From a candidate division WWE3 bacterium RIFOXYD1_FULL_39_9 (lineage in GTDB: Bacteria; Patescibacteriota; WWE3; UBA101185; UBA10185): a stretch of DNA of 8,016 nucleotides. The stretch lies in contig MEWG01000028.1 of assembly GCA_001773295.1 (NCBI GenBank), positions 2,650 through 10,665 on the forward strand, read 5' to 3'. The notes beneath the pieces were generated by a model. That model had not been told where the DNA came from and ran no database searches. It worked only from the letters and a program-made list of their open reading frames with translations. Position numbers and translations under genes: made by a program. Below are positions 7,441 through 8,016 of this stretch, in pieces. How positions within the stretch are numbered: the stretch's first letter is position 1; every line of letters begins with the position of its first letter.

Positions 7441-8016
7441 ATGGAACTAAGAGAAATAATTAAATTACTAACAAAAAATAAGGCCGAAATTTTACTTATT
7501 ACATTGATGGGTTTAATTGCAGGTACAGTTATCTATATGCTACCGGCAAAATATGTTTCCTCAGGCGCTTTTTATATCAAACGAAGCACCGACACTAACA
7601 GCACTTTTTTTACATATGAAGGTTACTATGCGCAACAAACTGCGTTGTCATATGCAAACACCGTGGCGGCACTACTTGAAAGTATTGATTTGAGAAGTAA
7701 ATCAATGGCTGAACTAGGAATTTCGGTAGACGAGTTCTCGCTACGAAAATATCAAAAATTAATTTCTGTAAAAAAGGTAGGTCCGCAACTAATAAGTCTA
7801 AGTGTTAAAGGTAAGACCTACGACGAGGCCAGAAATTTCTGGGAGGCGCTTTCTAACTCTCTTATTCAAACTACTTCGGAGATCAACTCAAACGGAGATC
7901 CTAATCTCTCTATTTCCAAAATTAACTCCGAACCGGTCGTGAAACAAGAATACAAATCACTGTGGTTAAATCTAAGCGTAGGTTTTGGTTTAGGCCTTGT
8001 TTCCGGGCTGTTATTT
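7441..8016 (+). CDS. Wzz-type chain-length determinant / polysaccharide copolymerase (3' end cut by window edge)
   Basis: 192 codons are visible and the frame stays open to the window end. The N-terminus MELREIIKLL is the typical cytoplasmic start of Wzz proteins, followed by a first membrane helix (about 17-34), the segment LPAKYVSSGAFYI (34-46) that usually follows it, a mixed periplasmic/extracellular domain (about 47-172), and a second membrane helix starting near 174 (LWLNLSVGFGLGLVSG). Wzz proteins set the length of surface polysaccharides made by the Wzy pathway or form export complexes. The usual proline-rich stretch before the second helix is reduced to a single Pro near residue 165. 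Whether a tyrosine-kinase domain follows cannot be seen. An in-frame ATG at 7426 would add five residues (MNQNY) but overlaps the -10 element; there is no ribosome site before either start. The gene diverges from the epimerase-DUF4012 gene, suggesting a shared surface-glycan locus. Confidence 0.8.
   Translation, partial: MELREIIKLLTKNKAEILLITLMGLIAGTVIYMLPAKYVSSGAFYIKRSTDTNSTFFTYEGYYAQQTALSYANTVAALLESIDLRSKSMAELGISVDEFSLRKYQKLISVKKVGPQLISLSVKGKTYDEARNFWEALSNSLIQTTSEINSNGDPNLSISKINSEPVVKQEYKSLWLNLSVGFGLGLVSGLLF

Overview
The window is AT-rich and densely packed. It holds five protein-coding genes, two of them cut by the window edges. Four genes run on the minus strand and one diverges on the plus strand from about 7.44 kb. 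No rRNA, tRNA, CRISPR array, insertion sequence or clear terminator was found. The gene set (a minimal VirB4/TraC-like/PrgI type IV secretion cluster, a DUF4012 protein fused to an epimerase, and a Wzz-like protein) is typical of Candidate Phyla Radiation (Patescibacteria) genomes, most plausibly a Microgenomates-like lineage. That assignment rests on remembered gene families and not on a search. No in-frame TGA occurs in any gene and TGA ends one of them, so the standard bacterial code fits.

Layout from right to left on the minus strand: (i) 7326-4180, a 1048-residue fusion of an extended short-chain dehydrogenase (UDP-xylose-synthase/GalE-like), a proline-rich linker, one membrane helix and an extracytoplasmic DUF4012 region; (ii) 18 bp later, 4161-2551, a PrgI/VirB3-like two-helix membrane protein with an unusual tail of more than 400 residues containing an acidic/proline-rich linker, coiled coils and a C-terminal beta-sandwich-like domain; (iii) 5 bp later, 2545-1844, a TraC-like protein resembling the N-terminal domain of VirB4; (iv) 3 bp later, 1840 to beyond position 1, a VirB4 ATPase with intact Walker A and B motifs. 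The tight spacing points to one operon. On the plus strand, 7441 to beyond 8016 encodes a Wzz-type polysaccharide chain-length/copolymerase protein, facing away from the fusion gene across a short divergent promoter region.

Functionally the window joins two surface systems. PrgI, the TraC-like protein and VirB4 are the inner-membrane energising core of a conjugation-like or DNA-uptake-like type IV machine. The fusion protein and the Wzz protein belong to cell-surface glycan assembly. The most notable points are the epimerase-DUF4012 fusion, whose canonical catalytic tyrosine appears to be leucine; the PrgI tail, predicted to lie in the cytoplasm; and promoter -10 motifs placed on or next to start codons, which suggest leaderless transcripts.
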